DNA of 12,737 nucleotides from the NCBI GenBank assembly GCA_023393095.1, contig JAEWMT010000025.1:1-12737 (forward strand). The letters run 5' to 3'. Position numbers and translations under genes: made by a program. The stretch's first letter is position 1. Each line of letters begins with the position of its first letter. Source of the DNA: Bacillota bacterium. GTDB lineage: Bacteria > Bacillota > Clostridia > Lachnospirales > Lachnospiraceae. The notes beneath the pieces are model-generated. The model searched no databases. It was not told where the DNA came from and worked only from the letters and a program-made list of their open reading frames with translations. Below are positions 1-6,983 of this stretch, one piece after another.

Positions 1-1428
1 CTGGTAATTGAGGGTCATACTTCCGTTGATGAAGCAATGCTAACAGGAGAAAGTATGCCGGTTGATAAAAAAATCGGTGACAAGGTATATGCTGCAAGCA
101 TCAACAAGAATGGTTTGATTAAATTCAAAGCCACCAAGGTTGGCTCTGATACGGCTTTGGCTCAGATTATTAAGCTGGTTGAGGATGCACAGGGCTCCAA
201 GGCTCCAATCGCACAGATGGCGGATATCGTATCTGGTTATTTTGTTCCGGTGGTATGTTCCATCGCACTGATTGCATTCTTAGCATGGTTTTTAACAGGT
301 CATACTTTAGCATTTTCATTAACAATCTTTATCTCGGTCATAGTAATTGCATGTCCCTGTGCACTGGGACTTGCAACTCCGACGGCTATCATGGTCGGAA
401 CAGGAAAGGGTGCCGAAAATGGTATCCTGATTAAAGGCGGAGAAGCCTTGGAGACTACACACAAAATTAATACGATTGTATTTGATAAAACCGGTACGAT
501 TACGGAGGGAAAACCTGAGGTAACAGATATCATCACGGTAGGTAACGTACCTAAAAATCAACTGCTTCAAATCGCTGCTTCAGGAGAGAAGGGTTCGGAG
601 CATCCACTTGGCGAGGCAATTGTCCGAGGAGCGGAGAAGGAGAACTTGGAATTTAAGAAGGTAGAACAGTTTGAAGCAATCCCGGGTCACGGTATTGAAG
701 TAGTCATAGACAAAGTCAAGGTATTAATCGGCAATAAGAAGCTGATGGATAATAGAGGCATTTCCTTATCCGAGCTTAAGGATAAATCAGATCAGCTGGC
801 TGGCGAAGGAAAAACTCCGATGTATATCGCGATGGAGAATCAACTGGCCGGAATTATTGCGGTAGCGGATGTTGTAAAGGAAAGCAGTGCAAAAGCTATC
901 AAAAAGCTTCAGTCCATGGGAATTGAAGTAGCAATGATTACCGGAGATAACCGTAAGACTGCAGAAGCAATCGCAAAACAGGTAGGCATTGACCGGGTTC
1001 TTGCAGAAGTATTACCTCAGGATAAATCCAATGAAGTAAAGAAGCTGCAAGCAGAGGGTAAGAAGGTATGTATGGTTGGAGACGGTATTAATGATGCCCC
1101 GGCATTGGTTCAGGCAGATATAGGAATAGCAATAGGCTCAGGTACGGACGTTGCCATGGAATCGGCAGATATCGTATTAATGAAGAGTGATCTTATGGAT
1201 GTACCTACTGCTATTAATCTTAGCAAGAGTACCATACGCAATATCAAACAGAATTTAGGCTGGGCATTTGGTTATAATATAGCCGGTATCCCGGTAGCAG
1301 CAGGACTTTTATATTTGTTGGGAGGACCGCTCTTAAATCCGATTTTTGCGGCTGCAGCAATGGCCTTCAGTTCTGTATCCGTTGTATCCAATGCATTGCG
1401 CCTGAAACGGTTTAAAGCATATCACTAA
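1..1428 (+). CDS. copA: Copper-exporting P1B-type ATPase CopA (5' end outside window)
   Basis: This is the C-terminal 475 residues of a heavy-metal P-type ATPase that uses ATP to pump Cu(I) out across the cytoplasmic membrane. The frame is open from base 1, so the Met codon at 37 is internal and not the start. In order one sees the actuator-domain TGES (43-54), a membrane pair, the metal-binding CPC in the membrane (352-360), the phosphorylated DKTGT (484-498), the SEHP motif of the nucleotide-binding domain (595-606), a TGDN segment, and the hinge GDGINDAP (1078-1101). The last two helices carry the YN and MxxSS signatures that family knowledge links to Cu(I) specificity. The N-terminal metal-binding domains and first membrane helices are missing only because the window starts here. 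All catalytic residues in view are intact. A lipoprotein gene follows after 13 bp, which suggests co-transcription. Silver export is a possible side activity; other metals are unlikely given CPC plus YN/MxxSS. Confidence 0.95.
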   Translation: MVIEGHTSVDEAMLTGESMPVDKKIGDKVYAASINKNGLIKFKATKVGSDTALAQIIKLVEDAQGSKAPIAQMADIVSGYFVPVVCSIALIAFLAWFLTGHTLAFSLTIFISVIVIACPCALGLATPTAIMVGTGKGAENGILIKGGEALETTHKINTIVFDKTGTITEGKPEVTDIITVGNVPKNQLLQIAASGEKGSEHPLGEAIVRGAEKENLEFKKVEQFEAIPGHGIEVVIDKVKVLIGNKKLMDNRGISLSELKDKSDQLAGEGKTPMYIAMENQLAGIIAVADVVKESSAKAIKKLQSMGIEVAMITGDNRKTAEAIAKQVGIDRVLAEVLPQDKSNEVKKLQAEGKKVCMVGDGINDAPALVQADIGIAIGSGTDVAMESADIVLMKSDLMDVPTAINLSKSTIRNIKQNLGWAFGYNIAGIPVAAGLLYLLGGPLLNPIFAAAAMAFSSVSVVSNALRLKRFKAYH

Positions 1429-1441
1429 TTAGAGGAGGAAG

Positions 1442-2128
1442 ATGAATTATATGAAAAAGAAATTATTATTCGCGGTCCTCTGCTTATGGATGCTAACAGG
1501 ACTTACCGCATGTAACAAGCTTGATGTAATCGGTGACAGCTCTATCAAAGCCTTTGATGCCGTTTTAGCAGCAAATAATCAGGTTACGGAGGATCAAACC
1601 TATGGTGGCTGGTCTCTTACAGCTCCCGATCACTCGGCAAGATTTGTCTGGAGTAAGGATTTTAGTAAAACGGAGCTGGATGCTTTTATTGAGACAGATG
1701 CCAAGCCTTTTATTGATGCCGGACTTGATGTGAGTAAACTTCCAAAAGGAATGTTATCCGGTGATAAATTAATACTTGGAAACAGTTTCGGCGGTAAAGT
1801 ACCGTCTTATAACGGAGTAATAACTCCGATAGAGTCATATAAACAAATTGTAACGGATTATCGTGATAATCTGAAATATCATGGAGCTCTGGATCATTTC
1901 GGAATTGAATTATCTAACGGGAATATGTTTGAATGGGCAAAGGACATGACAAAGAATGATAAAGATATGGTATTCGCCCTTAATCCACAGTTTTTCATTG
2001 ATTCTGGAGTTGATCCAGATAAGGTGAAGGGATGGACATTTGCAAAGGTAGATACGATGAATTCCCGCGGTAAGAAAATTCAGGTTGATAAATTTCTGAA
2101 GCCATTTGACTTGGATGGTAAAAAGTAA
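1442..2128 (+). CDS. Secreted lipoprotein of unknown function with an internal duplication, downstream of copA
   Basis: A 228-residue predicted lipoprotein. The N-terminus has a Lys-rich n-region, a hydrophobic stretch and a lipobox L21-T22-A23-C24, so it should be cleaved before Cys24 and anchored on the outer face of the membrane. I do not recognise the family. The mature part contains a unit at residues 68-100 that aligns without gaps to residues 163-195 (12 of 33 identical), sharing F-x-W-x-K-D, F-I-D-x-G-x-D and a following Lys. This points to an old tandem domain duplication. There is no enzymatic motif and no Cys/His/Met-rich metal site that I can see. It lies 13 bp after copA, so a role in the copper response is possible, but that is inference from position only. 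The start is ambiguous: AGGAGG at 1433-1438 is 3 nt from the ATG at 1442 and 12 nt from the ATG at 1451, which would begin M-K-K-K. Confidence 0.85.
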   Translation: MNYMKKKLLFAVLCLWMLTGLTACNKLDVIGDSSIKAFDAVLAANNQVTEDQTYGGWSLTAPDHSARFVWSKDFSKTELDAFIETDAKPFIDAGLDVSKLPKGMLSGDKLILGNSFGGKVPSYNGVITPIESYKQIVTDYRDNLKYHGALDHFGIELSNGNMFEWAKDMTKNDKDMVFALNPQFFIDSGVDPDKVKGWTFAKVDTMNSRGKKIQVDKFLKPFDLDGKK

Positions 2129-2443
2129 AGGCAGTTAATTATAGATCATAGGTCTTTATTCGTGATATTGTCATGATTATAGCCAATGATATCCTTATAC
2201 TGATACGTAATAACTCAAATACTGCTTCTGTAGTATCTGAGTTATTGCTATATCAGATAATATATTAATTGAGTATTTATGAAACGATATAGTATTTGTT
2301 ATTGTATATACAGCAGATCGATAACCTTCGCATCAATGCTTCCTCGGTCTTAACTTATACTCAGGAATAGGATATGTTGTGTATACTATATTTAAATTTT
2401 ACGAATAATTGACCACATATTGGTATAAACAGGGAGGATTTCT
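2129..2443. other. Intergenic region between the copA/lipoprotein pair and the two-component operon
   Basis: A 315 bp AT-rich spacer with no supported ORF. It holds the large hairpin at 2207-2248. A weak promoter candidate for the downstream regulator is TTAACT (2350-2355), 17 nt, then TATGTT (2373-2378); each hexamer matches consensus at only four positions. A better isolated -10-like hexamer, TATACT, occurs at 2382-2387 but has no acceptable -35. I see no riboswitch or RNA gene here. Confidence 0.5.
2207..2248 (+). terminator. Long imperfect hairpin, possible end of the copA-lipoprotein transcript
   Basis: Bases 2207-2225 pair with 2230-2248 around a TTCT tetraloop. That gives 19 paired positions: 16 Watson-Crick, two G-U and one A/C mismatch at 2218/2237. 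It lies about 80 bp after the lipoprotein stop codon. No T-run follows it, so it is not a textbook rho-independent terminator. It may instead protect the 3' end of the mRNA or act as a processing or weak termination site. Confidence 0.4.
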
Positions 2444-3142
2444 ATGAATAATTCTGTTAAGAAGATATTGGTAGTTGAGGATGAACAAAAAATCATGAAT
2501 GTAGTGAAATCTTTCCTTGAAAGTAAAGGCTTACAGGTGGTTTCTGCCGAAAACGGAAGGAAGGCATTGGAACTATTTGAAAAGGAAAACATCTCTTTCA
2601 TATTACTAGATCTTATGCTGCCTCTTTTGTCAGGTGAAGAGGTATGCAGGTCAATTCGAAAAAGATCCAAAGTTCCCATTATCATGCTGACAGCAAAATC
2701 AGATGAAGCAGATATGCTTAAGGGGCTTGGGATCGGTGCGGATGATTATATCACAAAGCCCTTTAGTCTTAAGACTCTATATGCCAGAATGGAGGCAGTC
2801 ATGAGAAGAACTTCGGAGGATCCATTCGCCTTTACCGGTAGGCAATCCTTCCATGATGGTGATCTTATCATTGACTTTGAAAGCCACAGTGTTCTTAAAC
2901 AGTCAAAGGAAGTTAAGCTGACTCCGAATGAGTACAAGCTTCTGATTGCACTGATCAAATATCCGAATAAAGTATTTACGAGGGATGAACTAATTGCTTC
3001 TTCCTTTGGTGATGAATTTGAGGGCTATGATAGAACAATAGACAGCCACATTAAAAACCTTCGGCAAAAGATTGAGACAGATCCTAAGAATCCGATGTAT
3101 GTTAAAACGATTCATGGAGTAGGCTATAAATTTGGCGGCTAA
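2444..3142 (+). CDS. OmpR/PhoB-family response regulator
   Basis: A 232-residue two-domain response regulator, normal length for the OmpR/PhoB class. The N-terminal receiver domain (about residues 6-120) has the acidic pair E12-D13, the phospho-acceptor D56 in a LLDLMLP strand, T83 and K105 in the ITKPF motif, so all phosphorelay residues are present. The C-terminal winged-helix DNA-binding domain (about 130-231) has the typical LTPNEYKLL, T-R-x-E-L and VKTIHGVGYKF segments. The ATG at 2444 is well supported by GGGAGG (2432-2437) with 6 nt spacing. The cognate kinase starts 34 bp downstream. It should bind DNA as a phosphorylated dimer and control transcription; targets are unknown. Neighbouring transport genes are candidates only by position. 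Subfamily assignment (for example to PhoP or WalR) is not justified from sequence alone. Confidence 0.95.
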   Translation: MNNSVKKILVVEDEQKIMNVVKSFLESKGLQVVSAENGRKALELFEKENISFILLDLMLPLLSGEEVCRSIRKRSKVPIIMLTAKSDEADMLKGLGIGADDYITKPFSLKTLYARMEAVMRRTSEDPFAFTGRQSFHDGDLIIDFESHSVLKQSKEVKLTPNEYKLLIALIKYPNKVFTRDELIASSFGDEFEGYDRTIDSHIKNLRQKIETDPKNPMYVKTIHGVGYKFGG

Positions 3143-3166
3143 TTGATGCGCAGTTTGTCTCAGAAT

Positions 3167-3171
3167 GGAGG
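3167..3171 (+). promoter_or_regulatory. Ribosome binding site that sets the kinase start at 3177
   Basis: GGAGG lies 5 nt upstream of the ATG at 3177. The earlier in-frame ATG at 3165 overlaps this motif and has no site of its own, so translation most likely begins at 3177. Confidence 0.75.
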
Positions 3172-3176
3172 TTTTA

Positions 3177-4568
3177 ATGAAAAAGAGCTTGAGAGAACAG
3201 CTTTCCTTATCATTACTTGTGATCGTATTAATTACGATTGCAATAATTAGTATTCTTGCAAACTATTTTATTAATAAACAGTTTACGGAATATGTCGCAA
3301 GGCAGCAAAAATTGAAGACACAGGTGATTACAACGAGTATCAGCAATCAATATACTTCATTTACGAATAAGTGGAACATGGACTATATTCATGCAATTGG
3401 AATGAGTTCACTCTATGAAGGTTATATTATAAAGGTTTATGATAAAGATAAGAATATCCTATGGAATGCCCAGTCCCATGACATGAAATTGTGTAATCAG
3501 ATTATGGATGAGATTTCAAATCGTATGAGAATTAAGTATCCACAGTTGAATGGAGAGTTTAAGTCAACGGATTACCCGTTAACACTTGATAATAAAGTAA
3601 TAGGGTCGGTTAGCATCAGCTATTTTGGACCTTTTTTCTTAAATGAAAATGATTTTAATTTCTTACATTCCCTTAATTTAATATCGATTGGTGTAGGCCT
3701 GATATCACTCCTCATATCCGCCATCGTTGGAACGGTTCTTGCAAAACGAATCAGCCGCCCGGTATTGCAGACGGTTGAGGTCACGAAGCAGATCGCAGAT
3801 GGAAACTATGGAGTCAGACTGGAAGAGAACAGTAATACAAAGGAACTGGATATGCTGATTTCTTCAATTAACCATCTCGCTTCCTCACTGGAAACGCTGG
3901 AGAGGCTACGAAAACAACTGACAGAGGATGTAGCACATGAACTCAGAACTCCAATTACTATATTGCAGTCTTACTTGGAGGCAATGACGGAGGGTGTATG
4001 GGATGTATCAAATGAACGCCTGGAAAGCTGTTATGAAGAAGTAATCAGAATTGGTAAATTAGTGGGTGACCTTGAAAAGTTATCTAAAATTGAAAGTGAT
4101 AATCTGAAGCTGGATAAACATCGATTGGATTTACTTGAGCTTATTGAAAAAACGGTGCAAAGCTTTCAAGGTGAGATTGTTAATAAAAACCTAGAAGTTA
4201 ATGTTAATGGGGAAAATACTGAAATTCTGGCAGATCCGGATCGTCTAAAGCAGGTAATCGTTAATCTGCTGTCCAATGCGATTAAATACTCGAAGGAAAA
4301 CGGTATCATATCATTATCGATATTCGAAAAAAAAGATGTGGTGGGTTTTTATATTAAGGATAATGGAATTGGGATATCCGAAGAGGAGCTCCCCTTGATC
4401 TTTGAACGTTTTTACCGCACCGATAAATCACGTAACCGTGCAACGGGCGGAACGGGTATCGGATTAACCATAGTGAAGTCCATTATGGAAGCACATGGCG
4501 GAAGAGTGCTTGCAGAAAGCAGGAAGGAGGAAGGTAGTAAATTTACTGTTATTTTCCCGAAGGAATAA
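3177..4568 (+). CDS. Membrane sensor histidine kinase with HAMP domain
   Basis: A 463-residue kinase when started at the ATG at 3177; the frame extends four codons further up. It has TM1 at about residues 9-32, an extracellular sensing loop of about 130 residues, TM2 at about 166-189, a HAMP linker to about 243, a dimerisation/phosphoacceptor domain with H254 in DVAHELRTPI, and a C-terminal ATPase domain. The ATPase domain shows the N box (around N363-N367), the G1 box D395-N-G-I-G, the F box FERFYRTD and the G2 box GGTGIGL. All catalytic boxes are intact, so autophosphorylation and transfer to the adjacent regulator are expected. The extracellular loop matches no sensor fold I can name, so the stimulus is unknown. 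A run of eight A at about 4327-4334 encodes part of the ATPase domain without disturbing the frame. It is the second gene of a two-gene operon. Confidence 0.95.
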   Translation: MKKSLREQLSLSLLVIVLITIAIISILANYFINKQFTEYVARQQKLKTQVITTSISNQYTSFTNKWNMDYIHAIGMSSLYEGYIIKVYDKDKNILWNAQSHDMKLCNQIMDEISNRMRIKYPQLNGEFKSTDYPLTLDNKVIGSVSISYFGPFFLNENDFNFLHSLNLISIGVGLISLLISAIVGTVLAKRISRPVLQTVEVTKQIADGNYGVRLEENSNTKELDMLISSINHLASSLETLERLRKQLTEDVAHELRTPITILQSYLEAMTEGVWDVSNERLESCYEEVIRIGKLVGDLEKLSKIESDNLKLDKHRLDLLELIEKTVQSFQGEIVNKNLEVNVNGENTEILADPDRLKQVIVNLLSNAIKYSKENGIISLSIFEKKDVVGFYIKDNGIGISEEELPLIFERFYRTDKSRNRATGGTGIGLTIVKSIMEAHGGRVLAESRKEEGSKFTVIFPKE

Positions 4569-4690
4569 GAGGAAATGAAGCAGCACATATGTGAACTGAA
4601 ATAACTGTCGATTGTGAGAGTATAAGGTTTAGCACGCTCCTTTATATGCCCTAAAATGGGATTAATGCCATAATATGTTCTTATATTGCC

Positions 4691-4710
4691 ATGATGCTGA
4701 TCATTTTTTT
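4691..4710 (+). terminator. Weak candidate terminator after the two-component operon
   Basis: ATGAT (4691-4695) and ATCAT (4700-4704) form a 5-bp stem with a GCTG loop, and T4704-T4710 gives a seven-T tail. The stem is short and AT-rich, so termination would be inefficient. The same bases overlap a candidate promoter for the next gene, so either reading could be wrong. Confidence 0.3.
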
Positions 4711-4869
4711 ATACATTCTTAAGGCGTATATATATAAAATTTATACAATCTTAACACCATATACAATATAATGTTGAAGTGCTATATAATAGACAAAATG
4801 TGATAATAATAATATTAATATGCAATACTTTGTATAGATTAATAGAATTAGAATTACATCGGTGTGAAG

Positions 4870-4876
4870 AGGAGAG
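4870..4876 (+). promoter_or_regulatory. Ribosome binding site that sets the kimA-like start at 4885
   Basis: AGGAGAG ends 8 nt before the ATG at 4885. The upstream in-frame GTG at 4864 precedes this motif and would put it inside the coding region, so 4885 is preferred. Confidence 0.75.
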
Positions 4877-4884
4877 AATGTTTT

Positions 4885-6744
4885 ATGAGTATTAAAGATA
4901 TTATACTTGGAAAGCCATTGAAGAATAGTGATTTGAGTCATCAGAAGCTTTCAAGGCTTTGGGGACTTCCTATCATGTCAAGTGATGCAGTTTCATCCGT
5001 GGCATATGCGATTGAAGAAGTATTATTGATACTGATTCCTGCACTTGGATTAATGGCGTTTCATTTTGTACCCTTTGTAGTTATCCCTATACTAATATTG
5101 TTACTGATTTTGGTAGTATCTTATTCCCAGATAATTGATCATTACCCGAATGGCGGTGGAGCTTATGCCGTGGCAAAAGAGAATATCGGTAAGACCTCCT
5201 CTTTGTTGACTGCAGCAGCTCTGACGGTAGACTATATATTAACAGTTGCGGTAAGTATTTCTTCATCTACAGCAGCTCTTGTCTCTGCGTTTCCAGATTT
5301 GAGTAATTATAAGATTGAAGTATCATTAATTTGTGTTGCTATCATTACATTAATAAATTTAAGGGGTATGAGAGAAGCCTCGAAGATATTTGGACTTCCA
5401 ACCTACATATTTATTATTTCCATGGCAATATTAATTATTTGGGGTATGTTCAAGCTTTTAACTGGAAATCTTCATCCGATCAGTTATCCGAATGATGTCC
5501 TTCCGGCGGATACGATGAATGGTATATTGATACTCGTCCTATTAAAGGCATTCGCCTCCGGATGTTCAGCTATGACTGGTGTTGAGGCAGTAAGTAATTC
5601 CGTTCCACTTTTTAAGAAACCTTCTGTCAGAAATGCTAAGCATGTTTTATATATGCTTGGAGGAATTATTATATTTATTGTCGGTGGTATCGCAATTCTT
5701 GCTCTGAAGCTTCAGGTGCATGTTATGGAAGGTCATACCGTATTATCTCAGATTTCCTCAGCAGTATTTGGTCATACCTTTATGTATTTTGTTATTCAAA
5801 TATTTACTTCATTAATACTGATTTTAGCTGCAAATACGGCTTTTAACGGTTTACCGCAGCTACTATATATATTGGCACATGATGGTTATGTTCCAAGGCA
5901 GTTTTCTTCCAGAGGTACGAAGCTCAGCTTCTCCAATGGTATTGTTTTTATCTTTATCGCAGCTTCACTACTGATCATCGGTTTTAAAAGTGATACCCAT
6001 TTACTGATTCCATTATACTCGGTTGGAGTATTTGTTTCCTTTACGATAGCTCAATATGGAATGTTTAAGAAATGGCGTACGATTAAGGAAAAGGGTTGGC
6101 AGTATAAATGCTGGATTAATGGTTTTGGAGCAATCGTTACCTTTGTTGTATCAATCATCGAATTAACTACCAAGTTCCTAGATGGTGCGTGGATTTTAGT
6201 CATTGTGATACCATTTTTAATATCATTAATGTATATCATAAATAAACATTATTCCACTGTCGGTAAGGAACTTTATCTTGAGGAATATAAGCCGTATTAT
6301 GCACAGGGTGGAGTATCTTCAACCCAATGTATCTTGCTAGTTCATGATATTAATAAACCATTTTTAAAGGCTATTAACTATGCAAATTCGATTTCCAATA
6401 ATATTACGGCTCTGCATGTCTGCCGTCATCCGGAGCATGCGCAGGAACTTCGGGAACAATGGGATAAGCTGAAAATTCCTTATGAGCTGAAAATAATTGA
6501 AACACCTTACCGTGATATTATCCATCCGATGGATGAATATCTATGGCAGAGGGAGAAAGAATTAAAGCATGGAGAGAATATTTCAGTTATAATCATTAAG
6601 TTTATCACAGCCCATTGGTATGATAGGATTCTTCATAATCAGACGACCTATTTCTTTGGACATCATTTGAGTAAGCACAAGAATATAACGACGGTGATCT
6701 TGCCATTCCACTATACGTTAGGTAATAAGCAATTTAAAAATTAA
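4885..6744 (+). CDS. kimA: KimA-type (YdaO) potassium importer, APC superfamily
   Basis: A 619-residue membrane protein of about 12 helices followed by a soluble C-terminal domain from roughly residue 455. It resembles Bacillus subtilis KimA, a proton-coupled high-affinity K+ importer that is inhibited by c-di-AMP bound at its C-terminal domain (established knowledge, recalled). The diagnostic N-terminal segment SSDAVSSVAY carries D34 and Y41, and later come D116-Y117 and T231/E234 in MTGVEAVSNS. These fall at nearly the same numbers as the ion-binding residues I recall for B. subtilis KimA (D36, Y43, D117, T230, E233). The conserved PNGGGAY turn (88-94) is also present. The gene has its own leader and a strong terminator, so it is probably monocistronic. 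The C-terminal domain is present at full length, so c-di-AMP control at protein level is plausible. Generic amino-acid permease is the fallback annotation but fits less well. Confidence 0.88.
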   Translation: MSIKDIILGKPLKNSDLSHQKLSRLWGLPIMSSDAVSSVAYAIEEVLLILIPALGLMAFHFVPFVVIPILILLLILVVSYSQIIDHYPNGGGAYAVAKENIGKTSSLLTAAALTVDYILTVAVSISSSTAALVSAFPDLSNYKIEVSLICVAIITLINLRGMREASKIFGLPTYIFIISMAILIIWGMFKLLTGNLHPISYPNDVLPADTMNGILILVLLKAFASGCSAMTGVEAVSNSVPLFKKPSVRNAKHVLYMLGGIIIFIVGGIAILALKLQVHVMEGHTVLSQISSAVFGHTFMYFVIQIFTSLILILAANTAFNGLPQLLYILAHDGYVPRQFSSRGTKLSFSNGIVFIFIAASLLIIGFKSDTHLLIPLYSVGVFVSFTIAQYGMFKKWRTIKEKGWQYKCWINGFGAIVTFVVSIIELTTKFLDGAWILVIVIPFLISLMYIINKHYSTVGKELYLEEYKPYYAQGGVSSTQCILLVHDINKPFLKAINYANSISNNITALHVCRHPEHAQELREQWDKLKIPYELKIIETPYRDIIHPMDEYLWQREKELKHGENISVIIIKFITAHWYDRILHNQTTYFFGHHLSKHKNITTVILPFHYTLGNKQFKN

Positions 6745-6763
6745 TAAGATTCATTGATATTTG

Positions 6764-6802
6764 AAAGGAATCCGAGGGTTTTATCTGAGGATTCCTTTTT
6801 TT
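6764..6802 (+). terminator. Rho-independent terminator after the kimA-like gene
   Basis: A perfect 10-bp stem pairs 6764-6773 (AAAGGAATCC) with 6789-6798. It encloses a 15-nt loop and is followed by T6796-T6802. It begins 20 bp after the stop codon and separates the transporter from the restriction operon. Confidence 0.9.
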
Positions 6803-6827
6803 ACATGGTATTATAATAAGAAGTAAA

Positions 6828-6952
6828 TGTTATACTACAAAATTATTGAAAATGTCTACCACGGAACCATCATACGACTTTAAGATGTGCTATAATACAA
6901 ATATGAATTTGTGGAATAAAATATGGTTTTTTCAGACTGTATCTGCTATAAT
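6828..6952 (+). promoter_or_regulatory. Promoter region of the hsdMSR operon with three extended -10 elements
   Basis: Three TGn-extended -10 motifs occur in series: TGT-TATACT (6828-6836), TGC-TATAAT (6888-6896) and TGC-TATAAT (6944-6952), spaced 60 and 56 bp. None has a good -35 at 16-18 bp, which is tolerable for extended -10 promoters. The last would start transcription near 6959, about 25 nt before the hsdM start and upstream of its ribosome binding site. The middle one is followed directly by the dyad at 6897-6912. Confidence 0.5.
6897..6912. promoter_or_regulatory. Operator-like dyad at the middle hsd promoter
   Basis: A perfect inverted repeat ACAAAT-ATGA-ATTTGT abuts the -10 hexamer at 6891-6896, so it would straddle that promoter's transcription start. 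A repressor bound here could block initiation. No regulator gene lies in the operon as seen, so the binding protein is unknown, and AT-rich DNA produces such short dyads by chance. Confidence 0.35.
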
Positions 6953-6983
6953 TTTACTTAACATAATGTAAGGAGACAGCTCA

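Larger units (their letters stand above)
4569..4884. other. AT-rich leader/intergenic region upstream of the kimA-like gene
   Basis: A 316 bp spacer that becomes extremely AT-rich towards its 3' end. It contains a 10-bp palindrome CACATATGTG (4584-4593), a weak hairpin followed by seven T (4691-4710), two direct copies of TATACAAT (4742-4749 and 4760-4767), and TATAAT hexamers at 4767-4772 and 4785-4790 with no good -35 partner. A possible promoter is TTGCCA (4686-4691), 18 nt, TATACA (4710-4715). I looked for the c-di-AMP (ydaO) riboswitch often found upstream of this transporter family and do not see its GC-rich conserved core. Confidence 0.45.

Noticed and set aside
300..570. Two overlapping minus-strand ORFs inside copA
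   Set aside because: They run antisense to conserved catalytic motifs of copA and look like coding shadows.
4327..4334. Run of eight A in the histidine kinase as a phase-variation tract
   Set aside because: The frame is intact, A8 runs are common in AT-rich genomes, and there is no sign of a switching role.
2444..4568. Two-component system as a copper (CusRS-like) or potassium (KdpDE-like) sensor
   Set aside because: The kinase has no KdpD-type N-terminal domain and its extracellular loop shows no Met/His-rich copper site. Proximity alone is not enough.
4584..4593. CACATATGTG palindrome as an operator
   Set aside because: It is short, isolated and just after the kinase stop codon, far from any promoter-like sequence.
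4741..4941. Minus-strand ORF of 66 codons across the kimA-like leader
   Set aside because: It overlaps the ribosome binding site and start of a well supported gene, has very biased AT-driven composition (Ile, Leu, Tyr) and no recognisable domain or start site.
6745..6983. Attachment site or mobile-element boundary at the left edge of the restriction operon
   Set aside because: No tRNA, integrase, target duplication or terminal inverted repeat is visible, and composition does not shift clearly.
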